Shown here: piece by piece, positions 27,898 through 37,705 of the stretch
Layout: the number at the start of each line of letters is the position of its first letter
Position numbering within the stretch: the stretch's first letter is position 1
Assembly: GCA_023412665.1 (NCBI GenBank)
Contig: JAEZCA010000061.1
Location: forward strand, 13,901 to 77,900
DNA from: Bacillota bacterium
GTDB lineage: Bacteria > Bacillota > Clostridia > Acetivibrionales > DTU013
DNA: 64,000 nucleotides
Direction of reading: 5' to 3'
Notes under the pieces: generated by a model
Databases searched by the model: none
Seen by the model: the letters and a program-made list of their open reading frames with translations, nothing else
What the model was told of the DNA's origin: nothing
Translations under genes and position numbers: made by a program

Positions 27898-29553
27898 ATG
27901 GAGGGGCAGGATACATCTGTAGTAAGAGAAGACAACATGTTCAAGGTGTTTCTTGTTGAGGATGAGATTGTGGTGCGGGAGGGCATCCGCAAGAACATTC
28001 CCTGGGAGGCGTACGGCTTTTTTTATGCCGGCGACGCTCCTGACGGGGAGCTCGCTTTGCCGCTGATCCGCCGGATACGACCCGACCTTCTTATTACGGA
28101 CATAAAAATGCCGTTCATGGATGGACTGGCGCTTATAGAACTGGTCCGCAAAGAGCTTCCCATGACAAAAATAATCATTATCAGCGGTTATGACGATTTT
28201 TCCTATGCACAGCAGGCAATTCGCATGGGCGTTGAGCAATACCTGCTCAAGCCCATCGTAAAAGGAAAAATGGTTGAGATACTGTCCGCGCTGAATATGA
28301 AAATGAAAGCTGAACAGCAGCAGCAGGAATATCTGGCCAGGTTCCAGCGGGAGGTCAATGAGTATGAAACATTTGCGCGAAGGAGATTTTTCGAGCAAAT
28401 AGTCACCGGCTCGATGAGCGTACTGGAAATCTCCGAAACCGCCAAGACTCTGGACATAGATATGAACGCTCTTTACTACAATATCGTGCTTTTTTCTCTG
28501 AGCAGCGCCGGATACGATGCAAGCGCGCCGGAAACCTATTCTGACGCGGTAACGGTGATACAAGATAGGATCAGGCAGTTTATCTCCGGCCATTCGCATA
28601 TGATTCTGTTCATATGGAACGTAACGACCTATGCAGTTTTGGTAAAGGGTTGTCAGGATGATATCGCATCACGGACCGATGAATGTATCAGGGGTATAGA
28701 GAACTGCTGCACCACGGCAGGCTGCGACGTAAGCTGGCACATAGCATGCGGTCCTCCTGTATCACGTCTCGGAGCCATTCCTGCATGCTTTTCGAAGGTG
28801 AGCCGCATTTTATCCTATCGTTATCTTTGTCCGGATGAGCATATCCTGTCCGAATCCATAGGCCGGGATTTTCAAAAAAGGAACAGACGAGGAGCTGACA
28901 CAGATAAGAAAGGCGTAGATCAAAAAAGTATACGCAACTTCTTAAGTAATGGTGCGAGAGAGGAGATCGATCGCTTTGTAGATCAACTGTTACTTAACGC
29001 TGAGGGTGAAACAGTTTCGCTGACACTGTTCTGCAGGTATCTGACAATGACGGTTTACTTTGCGTCAGTGGAATACCTGGACTCGATAGGCTGCCGCGCA
29101 GACAGCTTCTGGTCACTGGAGCTGCGGCCCAATGACAGTGTGTCGTCGCCGGAGGAGGTGCGCCAATATGCCCGCCGGGTCCTGGGACAGGCTATCGAGC
29201 TGCGTGACCGCGAAAACAGGAAGCAGCAGCATGACTTGCTGAAGCAGGCAATCGGTTTCATCGATGAGCATTTCTGGGAGGAGTCGATATCCCTGGACAG
29301 GGTCGCAAAGGAAGTAAACATCAGCCCAAACTACTTCTCCGCTGTATTCAGCCAGGAAGTCGGATCGACCTTCATAGAGTATCTCACGGGTAAACGAATA
29401 GAAGAGGCAAAGCACATGCTCCGTCAAACCAACCGGCGTTCAAGCGAGATCGCCTATGCAGTCGGATATAAGGATCCGCATTATTTCAGCTTCGTATTCA
29501 AGAAGGTAAATGGCTGCACACCCAGTGAATATCGCAGAGGAGACAGGCAGTGA
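27898..29553 (+). CDS. Response regulator, YesN type
   Basis: 551 residues from the ATG at 27898, with GGGGGG about 12 bases before it; a start at 27937 (MFKVFLVEDE) is also possible and fits the receiver fold better. Receiver domain with acidic EDE and phospho-acceptor Asp68 in ITDIKMPF, a long linker, and a C-terminal AraC double helix-turn-helix (about 450-545; LDRVAKEVNISPNYFSAVF, VGYKDPHYFSFVFKK). Its kinase follows with a GTGA overlap, and the likely targets are the twin binding proteins and transporter at 31526-37694. Compared with the pair at 19866-23023, the gene order (regulator before kinase) is reversed. Confidence 0.9.
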   Translation: MEGQDTSVVREDNMFKVFLVEDEIVVREGIRKNIPWEAYGFFYAGDAPDGELALPLIRRIRPDLLITDIKMPFMDGLALIELVRKELPMTKIIIISGYDDFSYAQQAIRMGVEQYLLKPIVKGKMVEILSALNMKMKAEQQQQEYLARFQREVNEYETFARRRFFEQIVTGSMSVLEISETAKTLDIDMNALYYNIVLFSLSSAGYDASAPETYSDAVTVIQDRIRQFISGHSHMILFIWNVTTYAVLVKGCQDDIASRTDECIRGIENCCTTAGCDVSWHIACGPPVSRLGAIPACFSKVSRILSYRYLCPDEHILSESIGRDFQKRNRRGADTDKKGVDQKSIRNFLSNGAREEIDRFVDQLLLNAEGETVSLTLFCRYLTMTVYFASVEYLDSIGCRADSFWSLELRPNDSVSSPEEVRQYARRVLGQAIELRDRENRKQQHDLLKQAIGFIDEHFWEESISLDRVAKEVNISPNYFSAVFSQEVGSTFIEYLTGKRIEEAKHMLRQTNRRSSEIAYAVGYKDPHYFSFVFKKVNGCTPSEYRRGDRQ

Positions 29554-30995
29554 GCTTTAATTTCCGGCGTAAAGCCAATAGAGTGAAAATGACTTTGCAG
29601 AGCAAGCTCTGGAAGATGATCCTGATTGTAGCCGTTCCGCTGATGGCGGTCATAATCGCCATTGCGTCTATCGGTATCGGTTATGCGCTGCAGTATAACG
29701 CCATACTGAACAATGTCACAACGGCATCTGACTTCAACCGCAACTTCAAGGACGATGTCGATCTGAAAATGTACTATTATGTGATCGAGAGCCAGTATTC
29801 TGAAGGCCTGCCGATCAAAGAGGTCCAGTCCGCGGAGAACATAGCGAGAAAGCTGACCGAGACCACTACGGAAAAGGACAGCCTCCGTGCCATCAGCAGT
29901 GTGCTGAACCTGTGCCATAACCTGGCAGATAAGATCAACCAGATCGCACAAACAAAGGAGTACAATTCCCGGGAGGATCAGCTCGAAAACAACGTCTATA
30001 TCCTGACAGACCTTATCCAGGAGTACATGTATACATATCTCTATTATGAAGCGGTGCATCTTGGCGCTCTTCAAACGACCATGATAAGGAACATGATCGT
30101 TCTGATCGGCGCTGTTGTTGTTTTGTCGCTGATGCTGCTGATTTTTCTTCTGACCAAGTCAAGAAGCCTGAGCCGCAGGATAGTCGATCCCATCGACATG
30201 ATCTGCGAACGCCTTAAAGCTATCGGCAAGGGCAGCCTGCTGGTGTGCGAACCGATCCAGGCCGACGTGGAGGAGGTGCAGCTCCTTTCGGACGGAATAG
30301 AGAGCATGGTAGGTCATCTGAAAAGACAAATCGATAAGAACACAGAGCAGGAGAAGCAGAGAAGACATACAGAATTGGCGCTGCTGCAGGCTCAGATCAA
30401 TCCCCATTTTCTATATAATACCCTTGATACCATTGTATGGCTGATAGAGTCGGGAGAAATAAGCGATTCGGTCGCAATGGTCAGCAGCCTGTCCAATTAT
30501 TTTCGATTTTCTCTGAGCCGGGGTAAAAACGTTATCACCCTCGCGGAGGAGGAACAGCATATCCGGAGCTATCTGGAGATCCAGCAGATGAGGTACAGGG
30601 ATATGATCGAATACAAAATAGATATACCGGAGAAGCTGAAGCATTTTATACTGCCGAAGCTTACTCTGCAGCCGTTGGTGGAAAACGCCCTGTATCATGG
30701 CATAAAAAACAGACGGCGGAAAGGCTTTATACATGTAAGCGGCAGAGTACAGGACGAGCGTATGATTCTGGAAGTAGCAGATGACGGACGCGGTATGACG
30801 GAAGAACGTCTGGACGAGGTGCGGGCTTCACTGGATAATGACAGGTCTGAAGGGTTCGGGCTGAGGGCGGTCCATCAGAGAATCAGGATACTGTTCGGAG
30901 GGGAGTACGGCTTAGCAGTGGAAAGCACATCGGATGTCGGTACAAGAGTCATCGTGACGATCCCGATGCAGACGGCCGAAGAAACTGAAGGTTGA
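29550..30995 (+). CDS. Sensor histidine kinase, YesM type
   Basis: 481 residues; GTG start overlapping the regulator stop (GTGA), GAGG just upstream. Membrane segments near 22-45 and 175-198 enclose an extracellular helical domain; HAMP about 200-255; His_kinase domain with His286 in QINPHFLYNTLD; HATPase_c with VENALYHGIKNRRRKG and DDGRGM. Like other YesM proteins it likely senses a sugar or a sugar-loaded binding protein and phosphorylates the regulator at 27898. Confidence 0.9.
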   Translation: MSFNFRRKANRVKMTLQSKLWKMILIVAVPLMAVIIAIASIGIGYALQYNAILNNVTTASDFNRNFKDDVDLKMYYYVIESQYSEGLPIKEVQSAENIARKLTETTTEKDSLRAISSVLNLCHNLADKINQIAQTKEYNSREDQLENNVYILTDLIQEYMYTYLYYEAVHLGALQTTMIRNMIVLIGAVVVLSLMLLIFLLTKSRSLSRRIVDPIDMICERLKAIGKGSLLVCEPIQADVEEVQLLSDGIESMVGHLKRQIDKNTEQEKQRRHTELALLQAQINPHFLYNTLDTIVWLIESGEISDSVAMVSSLSNYFRFSLSRGKNVITLAEEEQHIRSYLEIQQMRYRDMIEYKIDIPEKLKHFILPKLTLQPLVENALYHGIKNRRRKGFIHVSGRVQDERMILEVADDGRGMTEERLDEVRASLDNDRSEGFGLRAVHQRIRILFGGEYGLAVESTSDVGTRVIVTIPMQTAEETEG

Positions 30996-31004
30996 GGCGA
31001 TTTG

Positions 31005-31206
31005 TTGTACCGGTTGGCTTTATGAACTGCACTGGTGTTTAAGTTTAAGAGGCTGTAAATTCAGCCTTAGTATGAAAAATCAAACGTGCCTCGCCTGTGG
31101 GCCCGAGCTGCTCGAGCAGGACGATGATTTTTCCCTTATATGCTGGAATTAACAGCCTCTAAAAGCTTAAACAAAAGCTCCATTCATAAAACCAACCGGC
31201 ACAACG
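31005..31206 (+). repeat. MITE-like palindromic element, copy 1
   Basis: About 200 bases with imperfect terminal inverted repeats of about 52 bases (left 31006-31057, right 31152-31204; both ends show CCGGTTGG followed by TTTATGAA, read inwards). The core of about 80 bases contains GAAAAATCAAACGT, CCTCGCCT, GAGCAGGACG and TGATTTTTCC and can itself fold (GAAAAATCA with TGATTTTTC). It is highly similar to copy 2 read in the opposite direction. It has no coding capacity. Confidence 0.75.
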
Positions 31207-31213
31207 AACTGGT

Positions 31214-31270
31214 TTGTACAATTTACCGGTTGGCTTTATGAAATGCACTAATTAATTAAGTAAAGGGTCT
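31214..31270 (+). repeat. Solo end of the same repeat family
   Basis: TTTACCGGTTGGCTTTATGA followed by AATGCACTAATTAATTAAG reproduces one terminal repeat, with no core and no opposite end. It lies between the two full copies and is probably a decayed third copy. Confidence 0.55.
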
Positions 31271-31282
31271 GCAAAATATTAA

Positions 31283-31484
31283 TGTAGCGGTTGACTTTAT
31301 GAATAGCAACATGTGTTTATAACTCATAGAGCCTGTTAATCGGGCAAAGTGGAGGAAAAATCACCGTCCTGCCCGAGCGACTACGACCCATAGGCGAGGT
31401 ACGTTTGATTTTTCAGATCAAGGCTCGATTTACAGGCACTTGAGTTATAAACACCGGTGCAATTCATAAAGCCAACCGGGACAG
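31283..31484 (-). repeat. MITE-like palindromic element, copy 2 (inverted)
   Basis: Same size and ends as copy 1 (left 31283-31336, right 31432-31483), with the core in the opposite orientation. The inner stem differs as GGCTGT/ACAGCC in copy 1 and GCCTGT/ACAGGC in copy 2, so both arms changed together and pairing is kept. It ends 40 bases before the start of the next gene, so it lies in its leader. Confidence 0.75.
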
Positions 31485-31525
31485 TGAACTGGGATAGAAC
31501 AATATGCTGTTTGGGAGATGAAGAA

Positions 31526-32521
31526 ATGAAAACAGGTAAGCTGATAATAGCCGCCCTAATTGCAGTTTTGCTTTGCAGCTGTGCAAAAGAAGCACAGCCT
31601 GCTGCGGATCCGGAAAAGGATAAGCCGATCGTGGTCGGGTTTTCGCAGGTCGGTGCGGAATCGGAGTGGCGGGTAGCCAACACTGAGAGCGTCAAGACTG
31701 CGCTAAGCGAAGTAAACGGATACGATCTGATATTCGAGGATGCACGCCAGGAGCAGGAAAACCAGATCAGGGCGATCCGGACATTTATTCAGCAGGACGT
31801 AGACTATATCGTGTTCTCTCCCAAAGTCAAAACGGGCTGGAAGACAGTCCTGCAGGAAGCAAAGGAAGCCGGCATACCTGTCATCATGATAGACCGTGAT
31901 ATCGAGGAGGAAGACAAAGAGCTTGTTACAGCATACATCGGCTCTGACTTCCGCAAAGAAGGAGAAAAAGCGGTCCGGTGGCTTGAGGATCTTATGGAAA
32001 TTCAGGGAAGAAGCTCAAAGCCTGTCCGGATCGTTCACATACAGGGAACGATGGGTTCGGCGGCGCAGATCGGACGGACTGCTGCGCTGGAGCAGGCAGT
32101 CGCACGAAATCCCAACTGGGAAATGATTGCCCAGGAATGCGGCGATTTTACGAGAGCAAAGGCTTATGAGGTCATGGATGCTATTTTGAAGAAGACGCAG
32201 GACATAGATGTCGTTTACTGTGAGAACGACGGCGAAGCGCTTGGTGCTATCGATGCCATGGAAGAGGCGGGTTTGAGATGCAACGCCGAGGATGGCGTGA
32301 TCGTCATCTCGTTTGACGCAACAAAGCTTGCCCTGAAGTACTGCCTGGAAGGGAAAATCGGACTGGATGTGGAATGCAACCCGCTGCAGGGGTCCTATAT
32401 CGATGATATAATCAGACAGCTGGAGCGCGGAGAGTCCATTGAGCAGGAAAAATATATCGATGAGACACAGTTTGACTGTTACACTATCACGCAGGAAATG
32501 ATTGACGGCAGGAAATACTGA
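31526..32521 (+). CDS. Sugar-binding lipoprotein, YtfQ-like (first of a pair)
   Basis: 331 residues from the ATG at 31526 (GGGAGATGAA upstream); an earlier in-frame ATG at 31457 falls inside the repeat element. Lipobox LCSC. Periplasmic-binding fold: GFSQVGAESEWRVANTESV, VIMIDRDIEEED, IGSDFRKEGEKAVRWL, CENDGEALGAIDAMEEAG, VECNPLQG. These motifs match galactofuranose-type YtfQ proteins. It is a paralogue of the next gene (same length, same C-terminal TITQExIDxRxY). Two binding proteins for one transporter suggest two ligands, or that one works as the sensor partner of the YesM kinase upstream. Confidence 0.85.
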   Translation: MKTGKLIIAALIAVLLCSCAKEAQPAADPEKDKPIVVGFSQVGAESEWRVANTESVKTALSEVNGYDLIFEDARQEQENQIRAIRTFIQQDVDYIVFSPKVKTGWKTVLQEAKEAGIPVIMIDRDIEEEDKELVTAYIGSDFRKEGEKAVRWLEDLMEIQGRSSKPVRIVHIQGTMGSAAQIGRTAALEQAVARNPNWEMIAQECGDFTRAKAYEVMDAILKKTQDIDVVYCENDGEALGAIDAMEEAGLRCNAEDGVIVISFDATKLALKYCLEGKIGLDVECNPLQGSYIDDIIRQLERGESIEQEKYIDETQFDCYTITQEMIDGRKY

Positions 32522-32729
32522 AGGTTGGTTTTTTTCGAACAGGTTTGAAATATTACGGTCGGCCCATGCTTTGCCGATGGTCTAAATCCCAATTGTAGGC
32601 AATCTTATCCAAACGGTTTATTTTCTTATGCGGTTCCTTCCTGAATATTGTTTTCCTTTTTTTCGATGTGATATAAGAATTGGTGAAGACATATCTTCAT
32701 AATATATTGTATTTTGGGAGGGGCGAAGT

Positions 32730-33725
32730 ATGAAAAAATTCATCATTGTTTTTCTTGTAGCAGCACTCGTACTTGGACTATGTGCATGCGGTACACAGGC
32801 ACCGTCGTCGTCAAACGAAGGCAAGGGATCGTCCAAACTGATAACCGTTGGTTTTGCGCAGTGTAAAGCAGATGAGTCCGACTGGCGTAAGGCAAACACA
32901 AAGTCAGTGCAGGAAGCTCTCAGCGAGGCAAACGGCTTCAAATTGATCCTTGCTGACTCCAACAATGACGCTGCCAAGCAGGTATCCGATGTTCAGGGCT
33001 TCATCGACCAGGAAGTAGACTACATAATTATCGCAGCTGTCAATGCTGACGGTTGGGATACTGTTCTTGCAAACGCTAAGAAAGCCAACATACCCGTTAT
33101 ACTTATGGACCGTACCATAAATGCCAGTGAAGATCTGTACACTTGCTGGCTAGGCGGCGGTTTCTACGAGGAAGGTGTAAAGGCTACCGATTGGATCGCA
33201 ACCAGATTTTCCAAGGATCAGCAGGTCAACATTGTCAATCTCCAGGGACAGCTGGGTGCGTCTGCTCAGGTAGGACGCAGCAAGGCTCTTGAAGATGCTA
33301 TAGGAAAAAACAGCAACTGGAAGCTCCTGGCACAGCAAACAGGTGAATGGAGCACTGACAAGGCAAAAGAAATCATGGCTTCATGGATCAAACAGTATGG
33401 CGACGATATAAGCTGTGTATATGCAGAGAATGACAATATGGCAGATGGTGCCATTCAGGCCCTTGAAGAGGCCGGTAAGAAGGTCGGCGGAAAAGACGGT
33501 ATAGCAATTATTTCTTTCGACGCTAACAGGGCTTATCTCCAGATGACACTAGAAGGCAAGATCAATTGTAATGTTGAATGTAATCCTTTACTTGGACCTG
33601 GTGTTGCTGCGATCATCAAGAAGATCGATGGCGGAGGAACTCCTAACAAGAAAGAGTCTGTAGAAGAGACAGCATTCTATTATGACACCATTACTCAGGA
33701 GATCATTGATGCTCGTCCGTATTAA
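32730..33725 (+). CDS. ytfQ: Sugar-binding lipoprotein, YtfQ-like (second of a pair)
   Basis: 331 residues; GGGAGG before the ATG at 32730. Lipobox LCAC (Cys20). Motifs GFAQCKADESDWRKANTKSV, VILMDRTINASEDL, YAENDNMADGAIQALEEAG and VECNPLLGPG place it in the YtfQ group. It has its own upstream region of about 200 bases and is followed by a strong hairpin, so it is likely the abundant, transport-dedicated binding protein of the ABC system at 33922-37694. Confidence 0.86.
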   Translation: MKKFIIVFLVAALVLGLCACGTQAPSSSNEGKGSSKLITVGFAQCKADESDWRKANTKSVQEALSEANGFKLILADSNNDAAKQVSDVQGFIDQEVDYIIIAAVNADGWDTVLANAKKANIPVILMDRTINASEDLYTCWLGGGFYEEGVKATDWIATRFSKDQQVNIVNLQGQLGASAQVGRSKALEDAIGKNSNWKLLAQQTGEWSTDKAKEIMASWIKQYGDDISCVYAENDNMADGAIQALEEAGKKVGGKDGIAIISFDANRAYLQMTLEGKINCNVECNPLLGPGVAAIIKKIDGGGTPNKKESVEETAFYYDTITQEIIDARPY

Positions 33726-33773
33726 TAGGCAGCAGACCAAACAAATGGTATTTCCAGTGTAAGTTGGAATCCG

Positions 33774-33817
33774 ATATTCGGTTCGGGGGGATTTACGGTT
33801 CCCCTCGAACCGAATAT
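33774..33817 (+). terminator. Strong intercistronic hairpin after the second binding protein
   Basis: ATATTCGGTTCG pairs perfectly with CGAACCGAATAT, extended by GGGG with CCCC. There is no T-run, so mRNA stabilisation or partial termination is likely. Confidence 0.65.
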
Positions 33818-33921
33818 GTAATTATGCCGGTATGGAACAAAATTCCGTATTTGCTGAAAATTTGTCTCGTAAAAGCATGATACTTTAAAACGAGGCAGTT
33901 AGATTAAGGTGGGCTTGCTCT

Positions 33922-35508
33922 ATGAGTACAGTAAAGCATGAACAAAATAGCCCGGACTGCATGGGCGAACAGCGGAGTGGCAGCGGAACGGCCAGCCCCT
34001 CTCTGACGATGAGCGGTATCGGAAAGTCTTTTCCCGGTGTCCGTGCACTCAACAATGTTGATTTCAAGCTTCGCCACGGTGAGATACATGCACTGATGGG
34101 AGAGAACGGCGCCGGAAAATCAACGCTTGTAAAGGTGCTGACCGGAGTTTACCTCATGGATGAAGGCAGTGTCAGACTGGATGGAAATCCCATCACGATC
34201 CGTTCGACACAGGATGCGCAGAAGCATGGGATAAGCACCGTATACCAGGAGGTGAACCTGTGCTGGAATCTCACTGTCGCTGAAAATCTCTTCCTTGGGC
34301 GTGAACCGCGTACAATGGGTTTGATCGACTGGAAGCAAATGAACCGTAAAGCTGCGGAATTATTACAGGAACTCAATATCTCAGCAGATCCGGCGGCACA
34401 GCTGGACAGCTACTCCATTGCAATCCAGCAGATGATCGCGATTGCACGTGCTGTTAATACGAAATGTAAGTATCTGGTTCTCGATGAGCCTACCTCGTCC
34501 CTTGATGCCGACGAGGTAAAAAAGCTGTTTACGCTTATGAGGCAGCTCAAAAATAACGGCGTGGGCATTATTTTTATCACCCACTTTCTCGAGCAGGTCT
34601 ATGAGATTTGCGACCGCATAACGGTGCTCAGAAACGGTGAGCTTGTCGGGGAATATGAAGTGGAAAACCTGCCGCGGCTTGAGCTTGTTACAAAGATGAT
34701 GGGCAAAGAGATCGAAAACCTATCAAGCCTCAATGTCAACAAAGACGAATCGAGGTTTGACGGGGAGAAACCAATTATAGAAGCCTGTGAACTGTCAAGC
34801 GGTATTTCCAGAGTTGCACCTTTCAGTCTTAAAATGTATAAAGGCGAGGTCGTGGGCTTTAGCGGCCTGCTGGGTTCCGGCAGGAGCGAGCTGGTGCGGG
34901 CGGTATACGGCGCTGACAAGGCTGTCCAGGGACAACTTTTCATAAAGGGGAAAAGAGCAAGGATAAAGAAGCCTTTGGACGCAATGAAGCATGGGATGGC
35001 CTACCTGCCGGAAGACAGAAAGGCCGAGGGCATTTTTGCAGATCTTTCGGTGAGGGAAAATATTATCATTGCCCTCCAGGCAAAGCATGGAATGTTAAAA
35101 CGTTTGACCCGGAGAGAAATGGAAAAATATGCAGACGAGTATATAGAGCTGCTCAATATAAAGACTCCGGGCAGAGAAACGCCAATCAGGAGTCTTTCCG
35201 GAGGCAATCAGCAAAAGGTCATTCTGGCGCGCTGGCTGCTTACCAATCCGGAGTTCATGATATTGGACGAACCTACCCGCGGGATCGATGTCGGAACGAA
35301 GACAGAAATACAAAAACTTATTTTAAAGCTTGCGGGTGAAGGCAAGAGCGTTGCTTTCATTTCCTCAGAGCTGGATGAAATGCTCAGGACTTGCTCAAGA
35401 ATGGTAGTCATGCGAGACCGGCTCAAAGTAGGAGAACTGACCCGGGAGAAGTTGAATCAGAGTACAATAATGCGGACTATAGCAGGGAGGGAGGATGACA
35501 ATGAGTAA
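33922..35508 (+). CDS. ytfR: Sugar ABC transporter ATPase, YtfR type
   Basis: 528 residues; AAGGTGGG upstream. Two tandem ATP-binding cassettes after an N-terminal extension of about 30 residues. Cassette 1: Walker [10 protein letters not shown], signature SIAIQQMIAIARAV, Walker B LVLDEPTSSLD. Cassette 2: degenerate GLLGSGRSELV, signature [20 protein letters not shown]. Two different permeases follow, the arrangement of the E. coli YtfQRT-YjfF galactofuranose importer, so a furanose sugar is a reasonable but unproved substrate. Confidence 0.9.
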   Translation: MSTVKHEQNSPDCMGEQRSGSGTASPSLTMSGIGKSFPGVRALNNVDFKLRHGEIHALMGENGAGKSTLVKVLTGVYLMDEGSVRLDGNPITIRSTQDAQKHGISTVYQEVNLCWNLTVAENLFLGREPRTMGLIDWKQMNRKAAELLQELNISADPAAQLDSYSIAIQQMIAIARAVNTKCKYLVLDEPTSSLDADEVKKLFTLMRQLKNNGVGIIFITHFLEQVYEICDRITVLRNGELVGEYEVENLPRLELVTKMMGKEIENLSSLNVNKDESRFDGEKPIIEACELSSGISRVAPFSLKMYKGEVVGFSGLLGSGRSELVRAVYGADKAVQGQLFIKGKRARIKKPLDAMKHGMAYLPEDRKAEGIFADLSVRENIIIALQAKHGMLKRLTRREMEKYADEYIELLNIKTPGRETPIRSLSGGNQQKVILARWLLTNPEFMILDEPTRGIDVGTKTEIQKLILKLAGEGKSVAFISSELDEMLRTCSRMVVMRDRLKVGELTREKLNQSTIMRTIAGREDDNE

Positions 35509-36562
35509 TTTGAAATCACTTGCAAAGAGTCTGCTGCATAGTCGGTTAACATTCTCATTGGTGATTTTGCTTATCGTGGTGGTGCAAAACATAATCACTA
35601 CACCGACATTTTTTAATATTTCAATCACCAACGGTTTGATTACCGGTTATATACCCGATATTCTTGATGAGGCCAGCTTACTTGTTATTGTAACAATGGG
35701 AATGACATTAGTCATAGCTGCAACCGGAGGCGTGGACATCAGCGTCGGCCCCATTATGGCGATTGCAGCAAGCTTCTGCGGCCTGTTGCTCAATGGCGCG
35801 GAATACAGAACGGATGTATTTCACAGCCCATACCTGGTGGCGCTGCTTGTCGGGCTGCTTGGCGGAGCGCTGTGTGGTGCGTTTAATGGTTTTTTGGTGT
35901 CAGGCTTAAAAATCCAGCCGATGATCGCCACTCTGATCCTGTTTACTGCCGGGCGTTCAATAGCAAAACAGATCACACATGGACAGACCATTTATATTAT
36001 GAATCCGGTGTTTAAATGGCTGGGGGTCCAAATACCCGGCGTACCAATAAGAACAACCATTATTGTATCCATTGTGATAGTCATAATCGTTGTGTTGCTC
36101 ACAAAACTGACAAGTTTGGGCCTTTATGTCCAGAGTGTAGGGATAAATGGTTCGTCATCCCGTCTTGTGGGGCTCAATTCCCGCGCCATCAAGTTTATGG
36201 CATTTGTTATTTGCGGAATATTGGCCGGAGCAGCTGGGCTTGTTGGATCCAGCAGCCTGGGAAGCGTAAATTCCGGAGAGCTGGGCCTGAGCTTGGAGAT
36301 GGATGCCATATTGGCGGTGGCCTTGGGCGGCAACATGCTGGGTGGAGGCAAATTCAGCATAGCGGGCTCTGTGATCGGGGCATATACCATACAGGCTATA
36401 ACTACGACATTATATGCAATGAATGTACGTGCAGATCAATTGAATGTATTTAAGGCGGCTATCATTATTGTTATCATTGTTGCCAGCAGTGATGTGTTCA
36501 AGGAAAAAATCAAGAAACTGACACTTAAGGTATTCAGCAAAAATGTGTCTGTTGGAGGTTAA
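35501..36562 (+). CDS. ytfT: Sugar ABC transporter permease, YtfT type
   Basis: 353 residues from the ATG at 35501, 7 bases after GGGAGG; it overlaps the end of the ATPase gene by eight bases. An ATG at 35495 is possible but too close to the site. Eight to ten hydrophobic segments; signature GVDISVGPIMAIA and LEMDAILAVALGGNMLGGG. It pairs with the YjfF-like permease downstream to form a heterodimeric channel. Confidence 0.88.
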   Translation: MSNLKSLAKSLLHSRLTFSLVILLIVVVQNIITTPTFFNISITNGLITGYIPDILDEASLLVIVTMGMTLVIAATGGVDISVGPIMAIAASFCGLLLNGAEYRTDVFHSPYLVALLVGLLGGALCGAFNGFLVSGLKIQPMIATLILFTAGRSIAKQITHGQTIYIMNPVFKWLGVQIPGVPIRTTIIVSIVIVIIVVLLTKLTSLGLYVQSVGINGSSSRLVGLNSRAIKFMAFVICGILAGAAGLVGSSSLGSVNSGELGLSLEMDAILAVALGGNMLGGGKFSIAGSVIGAYTIQAITTTLYAMNVRADQLNVFKAAIIIVIIVASSDVFKEKIKKLTLKVFSKNVSVGG

Positions 36563-36566
36563 CGCA

Positions 36567-37694
36567 ATGAATGACAGTAAGAGTATTACCAGGTTAAATA
36601 CGCAGTCTTCTAAAAAACGCAAAAGTCTGAGCAACACAGGAGTGCTACTTTTAATTACGATTTCACTTTTTGTCCTTCTATATGTTGTCTCATTATTTTT
36701 GTTTGCTGACAGTAATTTTGCGAAATACTCAGTATTTTTCAACTTTTTTAACAACAAAGCCTATCTGCTGATGCTTGCTCTGGGATTGACCACCGTTATG
36801 ATAACCGGCAGCATAGACATCTCTGTTGGTGGCGTTACGGGACTTGTGAGTATGGTTATAGCCGCTATGCTGATGGATGGCGGGGTAAATGCGGTGTGGA
36901 CGATCCCGGTGGCGCTGGGCATAGGTCTGGCGTTTGGCATAGTACAGGGCTTTCTGGTATCTTATCTGGAGATCCAGCCATTTATAGTAACGCTGTCAGG
37001 CATGTTTTTTGCACGCGGCATGATAAGTGTGATCAACACTCAATCTGTGCCGATAACAGACCAAATGTTCATGAGTTGGTCCAGCGCAAAGGTGTATATC
37101 CCTTTTTTGTTCAATGAGCGCAAGAACGGCACACGTGACATTGCATATCTCACTCCGGCAGCTATTGCGGCCATTGTTGTTTTGATAATCATGATCATAG
37201 TCTTAAAGAAAACGAAGTTCGGACGCTCTTTGTATGCTATCGGAGGCAACACACAAAGCGCACTTTTAATGGGTATAAACGTCAGAAGGACAAAGTTCAT
37301 GGCCCATGTGCTCTGTGGCCTGCTGGCCGGTATCGGAGGCCTTCTCTACACACTTTTTGCTCCATCCGGCAATCCAGGGAACGGGTATGGTTATGAAATC
37401 GATGCTATTTCGTCCAGCGTAATAGGCGGTGCTATGCTAACCGGCGGAATAGGGCTTCCTATAGGCACACTTTTCGGTGTGCTGATCAATGCGCTTATTG
37501 AGCGCGTAGTACCGCTTCTTGGCATAGTTGAAGCATCCTGGCCAAGAATTATCACCTCGGCCTTTCTATTTGCATTCATAGTTCTTCAGAGCGTGTTGGC
37601 CAGCGCCGGCGCAAAAGGCGGCTTTAAGCTGCTGCTGCCGGAATGGCTGAGATTCAGTGGCGCCAATAAACATAAAGAAGACTTAAAATCATAG
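36567..37694 (+). CDS. yjfF: Sugar ABC transporter permease, YjfF type
   Basis: 375 residues from the ATG at 36567 (TGGAGG upstream), starting five bases after the YtfT stop. A start at 36543 would overlap the previous gene and hide that site. Signature GSIDISVGGVTGLVSM, later GNTQSALLMGINVRR and YEIDAISSSVIGGAML. A charged N-terminal region of about 25 residues precedes the first membrane helix. Last gene of the transporter operon. Confidence 0.88.
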   Translation: MNDSKSITRLNTQSSKKRKSLSNTGVLLLITISLFVLLYVVSLFLFADSNFAKYSVFFNFFNNKAYLLMLALGLTTVMITGSIDISVGGVTGLVSMVIAAMLMDGGVNAVWTIPVALGIGLAFGIVQGFLVSYLEIQPFIVTLSGMFFARGMISVINTQSVPITDQMFMSWSSAKVYIPFLFNERKNGTRDIAYLTPAAIAAIVVLIIMIIVLKKTKFGRSLYAIGGNTQSALLMGINVRRTKFMAHVLCGLLAGIGGLLYTLFAPSGNPGNGYGYEIDAISSSVIGGAMLTGGIGLPIGTLFGVLINALIERVVPLLGIVEASWPRIITSAFLFAFIVLQSVLASAGAKGGFKLLLPEWLRFSGANKHKEDLKS

Positions 37695-37705
37695 CAGACA
37701 CAGTT

